A DNA stretch of 64,000 nt from Trichobilharzia szidati. Lineage: Eukaryota; Platyhelminthes; Trematoda; Strigeidida; Schistosomatidae. Made by a program: the position numbers and the translations under genes. This document shows, one piece after another, positions 34,160 to 44,300 of the stretch. The stretch lies in the NCBI GenBank assembly GCA_944472155.2, contig OX235279.1, positions 53,603,564-53,667,563 of the forward strand, read 5' to 3'. The stretch's first letter is position 1; every line of letters begins with the position of its first letter. Below the pieces are notes generated by a model that was not told the origin of the DNA, did no database searches, and saw nothing but the letters and a program-made list of their open reading frames with translations.

Positions 34160-35089
34160 AGTTCTCCGTTTTCCTTCATTTCTCCGAGAGCTTCTCTACC
34201 CATGATGAGTTCCCTTCCTGTGTTGTCTGATCCCAGTTTGGCGTCCATGTCTCCCATTAGTATTTTAATGTCACCAGCTGGAGTATTGTCCATTGTTGTC
34301 CGTAGTTGTCCGTAGAATTCTTCTTTTTCTTTTCGAGGTTTGCGCTGTTTGTGGGTGCATATGACTGAATAACTGACACTTTCCTTCCTTTGGAGTTGAA
34401 TCTGGTGGTTATTATCCTGGGCGAGGTGGCCTCCCATTGCATCAGGGCCTTCGTTGCCGTTGGTAACATCATGATAGCCACACCCTCAGTGTGCATGTGG
34501 TTATTCTATGGGTGACCGGAGTAGATCACTGACTCACCCGTTGACTATTTGGTGAGTTCATTCCCGTTCCATCTACTCTCACATATCCCCAGTACTTGAA
34601 TTATGTATCTTTTCATTTCGTTTGCGATCTGGGCAGCTTTGCCAATCTCGTACATGGTGCGGACATTCCATGTCCCCATACAGACTTTTTCTTTTGGCGC
34701 AAGGAGATTCATCGTGCTGGAGTTTCTGTAGCAGCTTCGTTTACAGGGTGGGGTTGCTAGCCTCACGCCTGAGAAGGGGAGAGAGAAAAGTTTAGTGTTG
34801 CTTGACCGCAGAGTCAAGGGGAGAGTTGTTTGAGGCCGGTCACACGCGGCCTGCTTTTGGTTGTTCTTTCTTGTTTGGTGTGTCTCAGTAGCATATTTAT
34901 CACTTCTTCCCTGTGACACAGCAGCAGGAAGCGCGGTCGTTGTTAATCCGGGCCCCGCCCGACAAGCATGATATTTTGTGAGTTTGTTTGAATCATAGTA
35001 TTGGATTGGGTAGCTGCTTTTTGTCTAACCGCTATCCAAACAACCTTTCTGCCATAGTAGGATCTACAGGAACATAAGTTCCAGCCAGT

Positions 35090-35155
35090 GTAGCTCGTCG
35101 GGTCATTGCAATATGCAAGCCCGACCACCACTTAGGGTAGCCGCTATCGGTCGGG
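35090..35155 (-). ncRNA. possible HDV-like self-cleaving ribozyme at the RTE 5' terminus
   Basis: Numbering from the first element base (35155, fixed by the target duplication): CCCGACC (1-7) pairs perfectly with GGTCGGG (30-36) as P1. ACC (18-20) pairs with GGT (27-29) directly before P1' as P3. TTGCA (38-42) pairs with TGCAA (46-50) as P4. A C-G-A (59-61) precedes GCTA (62-65), which can pair with TAGC (10-13) as P2. An alternative P2 is GGCT (14-17) with AGCT (61-64). The order P1-P2-P3-P1'-P4-P2' is that of HDV-type ribozymes, which sit at the 5' ends of several non-LTR elements and release them by cleaving before nucleotide 1. P2 is weak and the joining segment before it is long, so this is a hypothesis. 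Confidence 0.5.
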
Positions 35156-35335
35156 AATTACAGGCACTACTGGTCATAAACTACCTCTTATTGGTACTAC
35201 TAAGATTGCTTTGAAATCAGAGAGTGGCAGTTTTGTGAATATCCGCTTTTTTGTTAGGAAATATGGTCCATCTTCATTGGGATTAAAGGCTCATAGATTA
35301 TTGAATGTTCAAATCTCAAAACTAGCTTTGTAATT
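35156..35335 (+). pseudogene. Ty3/Gypsy-like protease remnant, right part
   Basis: After the duplicated AATTACAGGCA the protease frame resumes as 'TTGHKLPLIGTTKIALKSES' and 'KYGPSSLGLKAHRLLNVQIS', in register with the sequence that stops at 27906. The RTE element therefore inserted inside a protease-coding frame. A CR1-like LINE abuts it at about 35341. Confidence 0.7.
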
Positions 35336-35340
35336 CCACA

Positions 35341-36717
35341 CTACAAATCGAGGTTAAGGCGAACGTTCACAATTACAGACCTATAAATATAACCCCAGTT
35401 GTCTCGCGAGTTATGGAGAAAGTTGTCAAAGATCAGTTGTCAGACTATCTACTTAGGAAAGATCTTGTTACAATGTCTCAACACGGATTCCTCAAAAATA
35501 GGTCCTGCGTTACTTGCCACTTCGACATTTTAAAATGCATCACCAGTAGTCGCGAAGCACGTGAGCTAGTCGTTGTTCTCTTCTTTTTGGAATCTAGGGC
35601 ATTTGACATGGCATCTCACAGTATTCTCTTTGAGAAGCTGTACTCATGTGGAATTTGCAAACCATAACTGAACTGGTTAAAGTCATCTCTAAGTAACAGG
35701 GTACAAATAACCAAAGTTGAATCCGTATTGTCTCATCCTAAGCAGATCACAAGTGGGGTTGTGCAAGGTAGTGTCCTAGGACCACTTTTATTTACAGTCT
35801 ACATTAACAGCATTTGCAACTGCTTCGCCTCAGGTAGACCATTCCTAGATGCTGACGACCTCAGAGTTGTTTACTCCTGCCACAGTCATGAATTAAACCC
35901 AATGGTAAGTAAAATACGTCTGGAACTAAATGGTCTCGGAACATGTTGTGTTGACGTCGACAGAAGCGTCTGGATTTGTATCGGCAACAGTAATCTTGAC
36001 ATAAATCTAGAAGTTAATGGACAAAACCTAGCCAAGCTGAACTCAGTCATAGACCTCGGTATCAGATACTCAAGTAACTCAACGTTCTCTGAAAAAACTG
36101 ATTATGCCAGACCAAAAACACGAAGGCTCCTAGGGTGCATAAATCTCAATTTCTTTTGTCGCGAAACTTTGCTTTCATTACATAAAGTATGTGTCCGACC
36201 TATCTTGGGATACTGCCCGTTTATGCTTAGCGGACTGCAACAGAATGACAAGCTTAAATTAAAGGGGGTGCAACGGCAGTATACCTCAAGAACTCTTGGT
36301 TTAGAATGTAGTCTCGAATACTCTGAGGGTTGCAACAGTCTGAAGATAGAACACCTCTGGAAAAGACGTCTCAAGCTAAACGTTATTTTCCACTACAAGC
36401 TAACTAATCTTCTCTTGCACTCCTCCAGGCCAATAACTAAATCTACCTCTGTCATCAGTTACAATCTTAGAAATCACGACAACCTAGTTGCTATAGAGCA
36501 TTGTCAGACTTAAATGCGGTACAACTTCTTCTTAAATAAGTTTACAGTCATTTGGAATAGACTACCAGCTGATGTGCGAGATGCAGACACACCCCCAGTG
36601 TTCATCTCTCCCGTCACCAGACTGCCTAAAGATGACAATGCACACTCGCATCTGAATCCTACACCCTCTTTTTCACCCCACATAGATATTTTAACTTCAC
36701 TAAACGTATAAGTTACA
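35341..36717 (+). pseudogene. CR1-like LINE reverse transcriptase, degenerate
   Basis: It runs from 'YRPINITPVVSRVMEKVVKD' (35380) through 'QHGFLKNRSCVTCHFDIL', 'GVVQGSVLGPLLFTVYINSI' and the altered catalytic segment 'DADDLRVVYSC' to the C-terminal 'FFLNKFTVIWNRLPADVRDA'. There are at least three in-frame stops (for example after 35665 and at 36511-36513). It resembles the SR1/CR1-type elements of flukes rather than RTE. The 5' part is missing. Confidence 0.85.
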
Positions 36718-37260
36718 GCAAACTACAGTTATAAATGTTGATATTATTGGAAGTACATAATAAACACTTCTCCACAGGACATTAATATTAGTTCACACAT
36801 AATGTAGAGGTTAGCGCAACATATCTAGTTAGTTAGTGTACCAAAATAAACATAGTTACTACACAGAACATATATATATACATAAATTTATTAATCACTC
36901 CTTGAGGACTCCACTTGCTTTCTTCTGTGCGACTATCGTTTGTCTTCTTTTCTCTCTCGCCATTTTAGCTTCTATATGACTTTTTGAATGAGAATAAAGA
37001 ATGTAGATATTTGACCACTTGCAATGACAAATGATCTGCAAACACTAGTCGTCCCATATCCTAAAACTGCCTCGTGAATTACCCATTACTTTCCTCTGCT
37101 ACACATCCTGGATTACAGTCGTGGAATATACCTTTATACCAATGAAAAATATCAATTTATAATACTTCACGATTGTAATTTATAAAATGACTAATCGTAC
37201 CTGTAAAAATGGCTTGCATGTCTTGTAAACACCCGTTTATAAGAAAATATAAACTACCGT
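36718..37260. other. unassigned intergenic
   Basis: AT-rich sequence with a short TATA microsatellite near 36871. The phrase GAGGACTCCACTTG near 36903 recalls the end of the 466-bp LTR but does not extend. Confidence 0.35.
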
Positions 37261-37272
37261 TATTATTAGTCA

Positions 37273-37527
37273 GGTGCGTCTGTGGCATAGCAGTTAGGAC
37301 GCTCGCCGACCATGCACATGGTCCGGGGTTCGATCACCGGCCGACGCACTCCTTTACCTCACAAAGCCAGAAATAATGCTGGTAAAGTGGAAAGGCTGGG
37401 CATGAGGCTAGCAACCCCATCCTGTAAAATAAACACTGCTACGGAAACTTCAAGCCACTAGCTTGAAGCCCTATGTTCCACTGGGGAACGTGAAGGAAAA
37501 AAATATATTTAAAAAAATTTTTAAAAA
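37273..37527 (+). mobile_element. composite tRNA-derived SINE (255 bp), 12-bp target duplication
   Basis: Exact TATTATTAGTCA flanks the insert (37261-37272 and 37528-37539). The head is tRNA-like: GTGCGTC (37274-37280) and GACGCAC (37343-37349) form a 7-bp acceptor stem, with an A-box-like TGGCATAGCAGTTAGG and a B-box-like GGTTCGATCAC. The middle (near 37403-37453, GAGGCTAGCAACCCCA) matches the 5' region of the RTE element (minus strand near 34720-34770). The end (near 37465-37490, CCCTATGTTCC) matches the RTE 3' end at 27925-27955. The tail is A/T-rich. Confidence 0.8.
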
Positions 37528-37539
37528 TATTATTAGTCA

Positions 37540-38330
37540 ACGTTGAGTACAATTCGCTTGTGATGTTACGATGACGATTCCGAAAAAATTATACAAATAC
37601 ATCACTTATTTTAAATTAATACCCAGCTTGGATATATATAAATAATAATAATAATTTTTGCTTTATTTATATGAAGAATAAGAATCGATACCGTACACAG
37701 CATAGTTATGTGGGGGAATGACTTCAGGCTATATTTTTCCCCCAACTTTTGTAATCCATTTTTTGTCAATGCGAAGATAATATTTCTATATTTCTTGATG
37801 TGCTCCATTGAGTGACCAGTCAACAAGCTGTTCCCACAAACTGAAACTAAAGTGAACGGCAACCATGTAAATTCACCATAAACCAAATTTACGTGATTTA
37901 AATAACACTCATCCATACCTGTATAACTGGTGTGTTCCTACATACATAGGAATACATATGTATTTTACTATATTATTATTAAATATGCTTACTGATCGTA
38001 TATGTAATTTGTCACATTGATGATTCCTGTAAATTGGTGTCCCTCATGTCCAAAAATTAGAAAATAATATTATTGATACTAGTAAGATAAAGTGGCTATT
38101 TAGATTTTGGAAAAGCTTATAGGAATAATTTAATATAACAGGGAGGGAAAATTTCCATAAGGTCTACCGAGAAGCCCGAAATCTCTGTAGGTGTATGATT
38201 GAAAAGTGTCGTATAGTGTACGAGAGACAGCTAGTACTGGATTGTGTTCATTAACCAGAAAAGCTGTAGTCGTAGGACTAAAATTAGCAATGGTATACAG
38301 TCACTCATAATCATTAGTGGGGAAATGAAT
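37540..38330. other. unassigned intergenic
   Basis: AT-rich. No motif or repeat recognised. The minus-strand 101-codon frame at 37611-37916 has no known domain. Confidence 0.35.
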
Positions 38331-39054
38331 TTATCTGACTTACGAAGGGCTTAAAACCTCCCTGATTACTTCTGTGACGTCTTCTCGTCTGATCGTACCA
38401 CCCAAGGATATGGCGAGGTCACTGACATCTCCACTAAGATGCCCTCAATTGTGGAATAGAACACGACGGCCCTCACACTACTATCTAAACTGAAGCCAGG
38501 TAAATCACCTGGACCTGATGGACTTCACCCTAAACTGTTAATTTCCTTGGCGGCTGTGATATATATTCCACTTAAGGAGATTTTCCGAATGTCTCTGACC
38601 CAGGCTAAGCTATCCAGGGACTGGAAGGATGTCATCTTCAGAGAAGGGGACATGCAATTGGTATCCAACTACCAGGCGTCAAGTCTGACATGCATTATAG
38701 CAAAGTTACTGGAAACAATTATAAGGGATCAGCTATTAGCTCATGTGGAAAAACATGGCTTGCTGGCGTGAAACAGTAGGACGATCTTGCCTGCCTTGTC
38801 TAGGAAAGACTGGGTTGAGGTCAGAGATAAAAACCCTCTGTTGGACGTGGTTTTTATCATTCCTAGTAATGCATTCGATAACGTATCCCATTTAAGTCGT
38901 CTTAGTAAACTTCAAGGTTTTGCACTAGACCAATGTCTATGTGATTGGTTTAGGGTTTACCTCATGGATAGAAGGCAACAGGTAGGAGATGACAGTGTAC
39001 TGACAGGATGGGAAGCAGTTTCCCATGGAGGGCTTCAGGAAACTTTATTAGGCC

Positions 39055-39405
39055 TCTAGAGACTGCGGGTATCGACGTTCGCGAGTTGTACGGATTATAC
39101 TAACGCAAGATCTTATACCAACAACTTCTATAGTGTTCGTTCTTCGAGTACCAAATGGTAAAGCAAAAGACCAGATTTTGTCATCCAAAGTACGTAGTAT
39201 ATTTCGGGACAAAATCGCGGGTAGAGGTGAATGCTTAGCTAGCTAGTAATCGTGCACGCACGTGACACGACGGAGCACCAAATGGCCGGGATGCTTGACC
39301 GTAAGCCTTCAGCTAAACAAGTCGACTTAAACAGTGATGGTCAGCATCCAATATTGAGTGATGATTGCTGTGGTTAATAATTTTGGGGAATTATTTACCG
39401 CTACA
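39055..39405 (-). mobile_element. solo LTR, 4-bp target duplication GGCC
   Basis: 351 bp of the same family as 29226-29577 and 32198-32553, with very few differences. GGCC stands at 39051-39054 and 39406-39409. Removing the LTR plus one GGCC restores the LINE frame L-G-P-L-L-F, which shows the insertion point exactly. Confidence 0.9.
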
Positions 39406-40110
39406 GGCCCTTTGCTATTCCACTTATATGTCAATTAACTGCTGGCGATTCTTACTTCATATTCATTACTGTTTGCGGACGACATGTGGTCGAACCTGTG
39501 GAGTTTGGAAACTAATTCTCGGAAAAGCGCGGTAATGCGCTTAGGTCTGAAGTCTTATACGTCCTATTCCCTAGTGGACACAGAACTACCCGTTGTTAAC
39601 GGGTAGAAGGACCTAATAATCATAGTCAGCAGTGATTTGAAAACAACTCTGAATTGCATTGCAGCCTCAGCTAAGGCTTTTCGAATGCTATGGTCACGCC
39701 GAAGAGCTGTCAAACGATTAGATGAGTCTCAGTTCAACATATGTCAGGCCTCATCTAGAATACTGCATACAAGCGGCTATTTCATGCATCAAGAAGGTGG
39801 GACACATTTTAGAAAGAGTACAAAAAGGTAGGAACCAAAATAGCCGGTGGTATCTGACACCTTCCTCATGACAAAGGAATGGCGCATTTAAATCTCTTCC
39901 CTTTATCGCCCCGACCGGAGAGGCGACTTAATTTTAGCAAACCGTATACTTAAGGGTGATTTAAGAATTGACCTTTCTAACCTTTTCTCCCCTTCTAGAA
40001 TACATTTATGAGGTCACAGCTTAAAAGGTGATCAAACCGAGGACGATTAAAATACGTGCAGAATTTATATTCTCTCACAAAGTGGTCAACGACTGGAATT
40101 CCTTACCTAT

Positions 40111-40335
40111 TTAGAGGTTGCAGGTATCGAACGTTCGCGAGTTGTACGGATTATACTAACGCAAGATCTTATACCAACAACTTCTATAGTGTTCGTTCTT
40201 CGAGTACCAAATGGTAAAGCAAAAGACCAGATTTTGTCATCCAAAGTACGTAGTATATTTCGGGACAAAATCGCGGATAGAGGTGAATGCTTAGCTAGCT
40301 AGTAATCGTGCACGCACGTGACACGACGGAGCACC
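40111..40335 (-). mobile_element. truncated LTR of the same family
   Basis: About 225 bp identical to the first two thirds (in + orientation) of the 39055 LTR. It breaks off at GAGCACCA and joins LINE sequence, so its other end and any target duplication are lost. Confidence 0.85.
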
Positions 40336-40450
40336 ATCGGTGAATGCTTTCAAAGAAAAACTAGATCTCTCCGGGGATACATATTGCAAGGATTAATACA
40401 GGCAACAACAGCCTTCTATCCTCATAATCTGAATATGAATATAAAAGGAT

Positions 40451-41132
40451 AAGCGGCTGCAATGAACTAATGCGGTACGTTGACTGCCTGAGGTGTTGTT
40501 AATTGGTGTTATGAAAGTATTGGAAATTAATAAAGTGTGTTGTGCCAGAAGGAGTTAATAATGAAAACTGGGGAATTTGGACAGGAACCCAGACATTTTG
40601 AGACCTAAAGAACACATGAATCCTCCCCATGAAGCGATAAGCTTATCACATGTTCATAGCTGTGGTAGATCAAAGAAATTAGTACCATAGACACTCGGTG
40701 ACTAAAAATTACTAATAAATCTCAGGGAGCTGCTGGAACTAGTAACCTAGGCAAAATGCGATATACACCCCAGCTGGTATTGACTTCGGGCACACTGCAA
40801 ATACTTAAGGGTAGACTGTATGCAAAGCTCCCGGAGTTTTACGATCAGAGACTTCTGCAGTGCGCCCTAAGAAAATGTGAGCTTAGACAGAGCGTGTCCC
40901 ATCAGGGTATTCCTTACAAACGCGTTCATGCCTTTGACGTCCGGTTTGAATAATTGCTAAATAACCTGAGTACACATGGACTGAGGCTACTGTCACATCT
41001 GTCAAGACTGTATTTTCACCCATTGACGTTTCTCGTGTTCCGTTATAGATTCTCCTGGTTTCTTAACGAAACAATCTCTGAAGATCCTCTGGATATTGAC
41101 AAAGCCGCTTCGAACCATCTTTATCCGCAAAT
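40451..41132. other. KLHDC4 5' flank
   Basis: Should contain the KLHDC4 promoter and 5' UTR, but no TATA box or initiator could be singled out. A 65-codon open frame at 40756-40953 (contains 'GRLYAKLPEFYDQRLLQCAL') is of unknown nature. Confidence 0.4.
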
Positions 41133-41329
41133 ATGGGAAAAAAAGATAAACCTAAGGGGAATAAAGCTGAACATACCAAGAAATCACAAAGAAAATTGGA
41201 ACTGAAGCTTAGGAAGGTCGAGAGGCAGTCCGGAGAGTCTTCACTCGAGGATTTAATCCAAAGTTTCAGAGATCATCAGAAAAAAATCACGACAACAACG
41301 CTGGTCGCAATATCTGCTCCTGCTCCAAG
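41133..41329 (+). CDS. KLHDC4: KLHDC4 exon 1
   Basis: The start ATG gives the basic N-terminus. It ends with 'LVAISAPAP' plus AG, joined across a 33-nt intron (41330-41362) to give the family's P-R-x-x-x-S-L junction. Confidence 0.88.
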
Positions 41330-44300
41330 GTTCTAGCTTTCCTTTTCTTAGTTAACGTAAAGGTCTCATTTTTCTTTAGTTTCATGCCCAGATAGTGAAG
41401 AGCTGATTATGTTTGGTGGTGAATTCTTTGATGGACGAAGGGTTGTTCCTGAATTTCGTTTGATATTATCTAGGTTAAAATGTTTTCCGATCTTCTAATT
41501 TATCAATGTAAAGTCAACCAGTGGCTTAAACTGGAAACCCCTAACTGCCCAACACCACGATCAGGCCATCAGGTTAGATAGTTTTATTTTAGTATAGTAT
41601 TAAAGGCGGTGTACGTAAAAACTGAATCCACCCCTTCGAGCATTTGGATATTTGGAGGAGAGTTCGTATCACCATCTCAAACCAGATTTTATCACTACAG
41701 TGATTTGTGGTGTCTTCGCTTACGATCTCAAAAATGGGAGCTAATAAAGTTTGTTATGAATCCTAAATAATAATAATTCTCAGCTCATTTGGACCATGTG
41801 CAAGAAGCGGACATCGTATGATTACTTGGGGAAATAAAATCTTACTATTTGGTGGTTTCAGTGATACTGGAAGGTTAGTTTCTTATGTACTAATGAGTTC
41901 AGTAAAACAACTTATTTTGATGATTTGTGGCAGTTTGATCTGACCGTCTTACAATGGACGCGTCTCGCACTAAGTGGAAGTGCACCAAGTCCTCGCTCAG
42001 CTTCTTTGTTCTTTGCCGGAGCTAATCAAAAGTACGTGTTCATCGTTGGAGGTTACAGTAAGTCTGCCGTTACTCGGGATCAAGAGAAAGGCATAGTTTA
42101 CTCCGATGTAGTCAGACTTACGTTTGAAAGTAAGTGTGGCTCTTACTCTACGTTGAAAACACAAGTGTTATATCATCTGACATATTTTGTTTGTGCAACC
42201 TGCCCTCTATAGGAAATTCTCCGGTTGCCTGCTCCGTCATTAGATCTTCTGGCACGCGCCCCAAGCCACCTCGTATCTCCATGAGTGGTGTTCATGTTGG
42301 TGGCAATCGTGCTTTTTTATTCGGTGGTGTACATGATGTTGAAAGTGAAGATGGAGAGAAGATGAACAGCTATTTCCATAATGATTTGTTTCTGTTGGAT
42401 TTCGAGAAAGCCAAGTGGCGTATATTCAATTTTGATGTAGAAAAAGCTGCGCATTCAGGTTAGAACTTATGCAATTAATTTGATAAATGGGAAATTTTTA
42501 TAATTGGTCTAAAAATCCAGCTTGCACTATTTATTATGGGCGGTTTGATGTACAGATAAAGTAGAATACGGTAATCGTAACTTTCCTTTCCACGTGAAAC
42601 ATAGGGCTTCAACTTTTGAAGTAGCAGTAGTAGTGTTGTTACTCCCTTTTATGGAGCAGTATTACTTGCCTTATACCAAATGTTTTGTCTTTCCTGGGCG
42701 TACTGTCGGTCAGTAAACTATTAGGGGTGTGAAAGTGCGTCGGCCGCGAATAGAACTCCAACATCGTGCGTAGCTAGCGAGCATTCCATCTCTGGATTCC
42801 TGTCACATAAAAATAATAGTACCATAATTTGAAGTCTTCGTTTGCAAATATTCTCTGTATTGTGCTCCCCTTGTCTTCCATTCATGATTCATGTTCTTTC
42901 TCAAGAATCCTTTAATTCGCCTCTTCGGCGCTCCTCTGTTTAGAACAGGTTACACGTAATTTGCAACTTAAAAATGCGATTTTGAGTACTTAATTGAATA
43001 TGTATTCAATTCATAGTTTCATTAATACCAAGCTCTGTAAGGGCAGTATAATAACTTGATACTCACAAACATTGTTACTTTTCGAATTCATTGCTTAACA
43101 GCCTCACTGTGTAAATTTGATGTGGTTAAATCTTTAGCTGAACGTCTGGAATACCCAAATGAATCTGCCAATTCTACTCCGCTCGATTCATTATCAAGAA
43201 AATTAGTCAAAGTGACTGTTGGAGAAGCTAGTGTTAAACCACCTAGAGGAAGTGCCTCCGCGTGCATATGTCCGTCACCCAGGGCTAGTGCAGGAATGGC
43301 TTTGGTTGGTTCTAATCTGTACTTATATGGTGGAGTTTTCGAAGTTGGAGACAGGAAAGTTACTTTGGATGATTTTTACAAACTGGATGTGAATCATCCT
43401 ATTTCGTGGGAGTGTTTGTATCCAGGATCTCAGGAAACACAAGTAATTTATTAGTATTTTTTGTGATGATTTAAGTACTAGGTATCTGTATCTGTTGACT
43501 TTTCATCTCATATGAACTAAAATCATATATAGTGTATGATGTCACTATTTAGATAAGGAAGACTCAGCATTTCGGAAGCACACTATGATTAGTGCCATTC
43601 TTCGCTGTTCCACACATGGTGGTGTTGAGGTTGCTTTTAATATGTAGCTTTAAAAGTGGCATTCAGTATATGTTACATGATTTAAAGCGTACCTATTTAA
43701 ATTATTATTGTTCCCTTCGTATCAGAATGGAATAGCGCATCTCCCTCTATTCTTCGCGGTCCTCTTTAGCTCTCCCAACGAATGACCGTAGTCTCCCATC
43801 TCCCCCACGTCACCCTTGGACTCCCGAATCGTTGTCCTCTGTTCAGGTTCCTTACGAGCGACAGCCTGGCGCGCGATGTCATTCGTAAGTCTCTTCGGCA
43901 TTTGCCAGATCTATCTCCATTTTCTTTGGAATATTGTTTGACCGATAGGTTCTTGGTTGGTTCCTTGCCAGAGTTTCTTGTTGCTAATTCTTTCCGGCCG
44001 GCCATTTGATCCTCAGCATTGAGTTAAGGCAGCTGTTGATAAAAGTCGTCAGCTTGCTGTTGGAAATACTTCCTGTGACAACCGAATTTTCTGACCCATA
44101 TGGAAAAACTAACTGACTTAATATTGGTATTGAAAATCCGAATTTTGTTCTCTATTCTGAGTCAGAAGATTTCCAAACTGATTTCAGAGTGATGAACGTC
44201 TATCGTGCCTTCTGATTTTGGTTTTGACAACCCCGCCCGTTGCACCCCTAGCTGAAACGATGCTTCCCAGATAAGTGAAGGAAGTAACCTCTTTCAAATT

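Larger units (their letters stand above)
27907..35155 (-). mobile_element. RTE-clade retrotransposon, near full length, hosting two later insertions
   Basis: It is flanked by exact AATTACAGGCA (27896-27906 and 35156-35166). The 3' tail is (AAT)n at 27907-27918. Removing the nested LTR element, the solo LTR and their duplicated targets leaves about 3.45 kb, a usual RTE size. Minus-strand pieces in order are: endonuclease start 'KVCMGTWNVRTMYEIGKAAQ' (34545-34919); 'GDMDAKLGSDN' (near 34200-34260); 'KATWVSPDGRTKSQIEFISI' and 'GADVGSDHYLVQG' (33287-33658); pre-RT 'AGPDGIPTEALNM' (32570-32917); RT and C-terminal pieces (28511-29384); and 'GKRRVGRPRVTWRRSCEEET' (27925-28125). Frameshifts and stops make it a pseudogene. 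The extreme 5' end may fold as an HDV-like ribozyme. Confidence 0.9.
38331..40450 (+). pseudogene. CR1-like LINE reverse transcriptase, split by LTR sequence
   Basis: It starts near 38480 with 'KLKPGKSPGPDGLHPKLL', continues 'LSRDWKDVIFREGDMQLVSN' and reaches the 'G-L-Q-E-T-L-L-G' block at 39050. There a solo LTR interrupts it and it resumes 'GPLLFHLYVN' at 39406. C-terminal pieces follow to about 40110 ('KVVNDWNSLP') and after a second LTR piece (from 40336, 'VNAFKEKLDLS'). Several stops are present. Confidence 0.8.

Noticed and set aside
37273..37352. Functional tRNA gene
   Set aside because: The acceptor stem is good, but the T arm is imperfect and the sequence continues into a SINE body with a tail and flanking target duplication.
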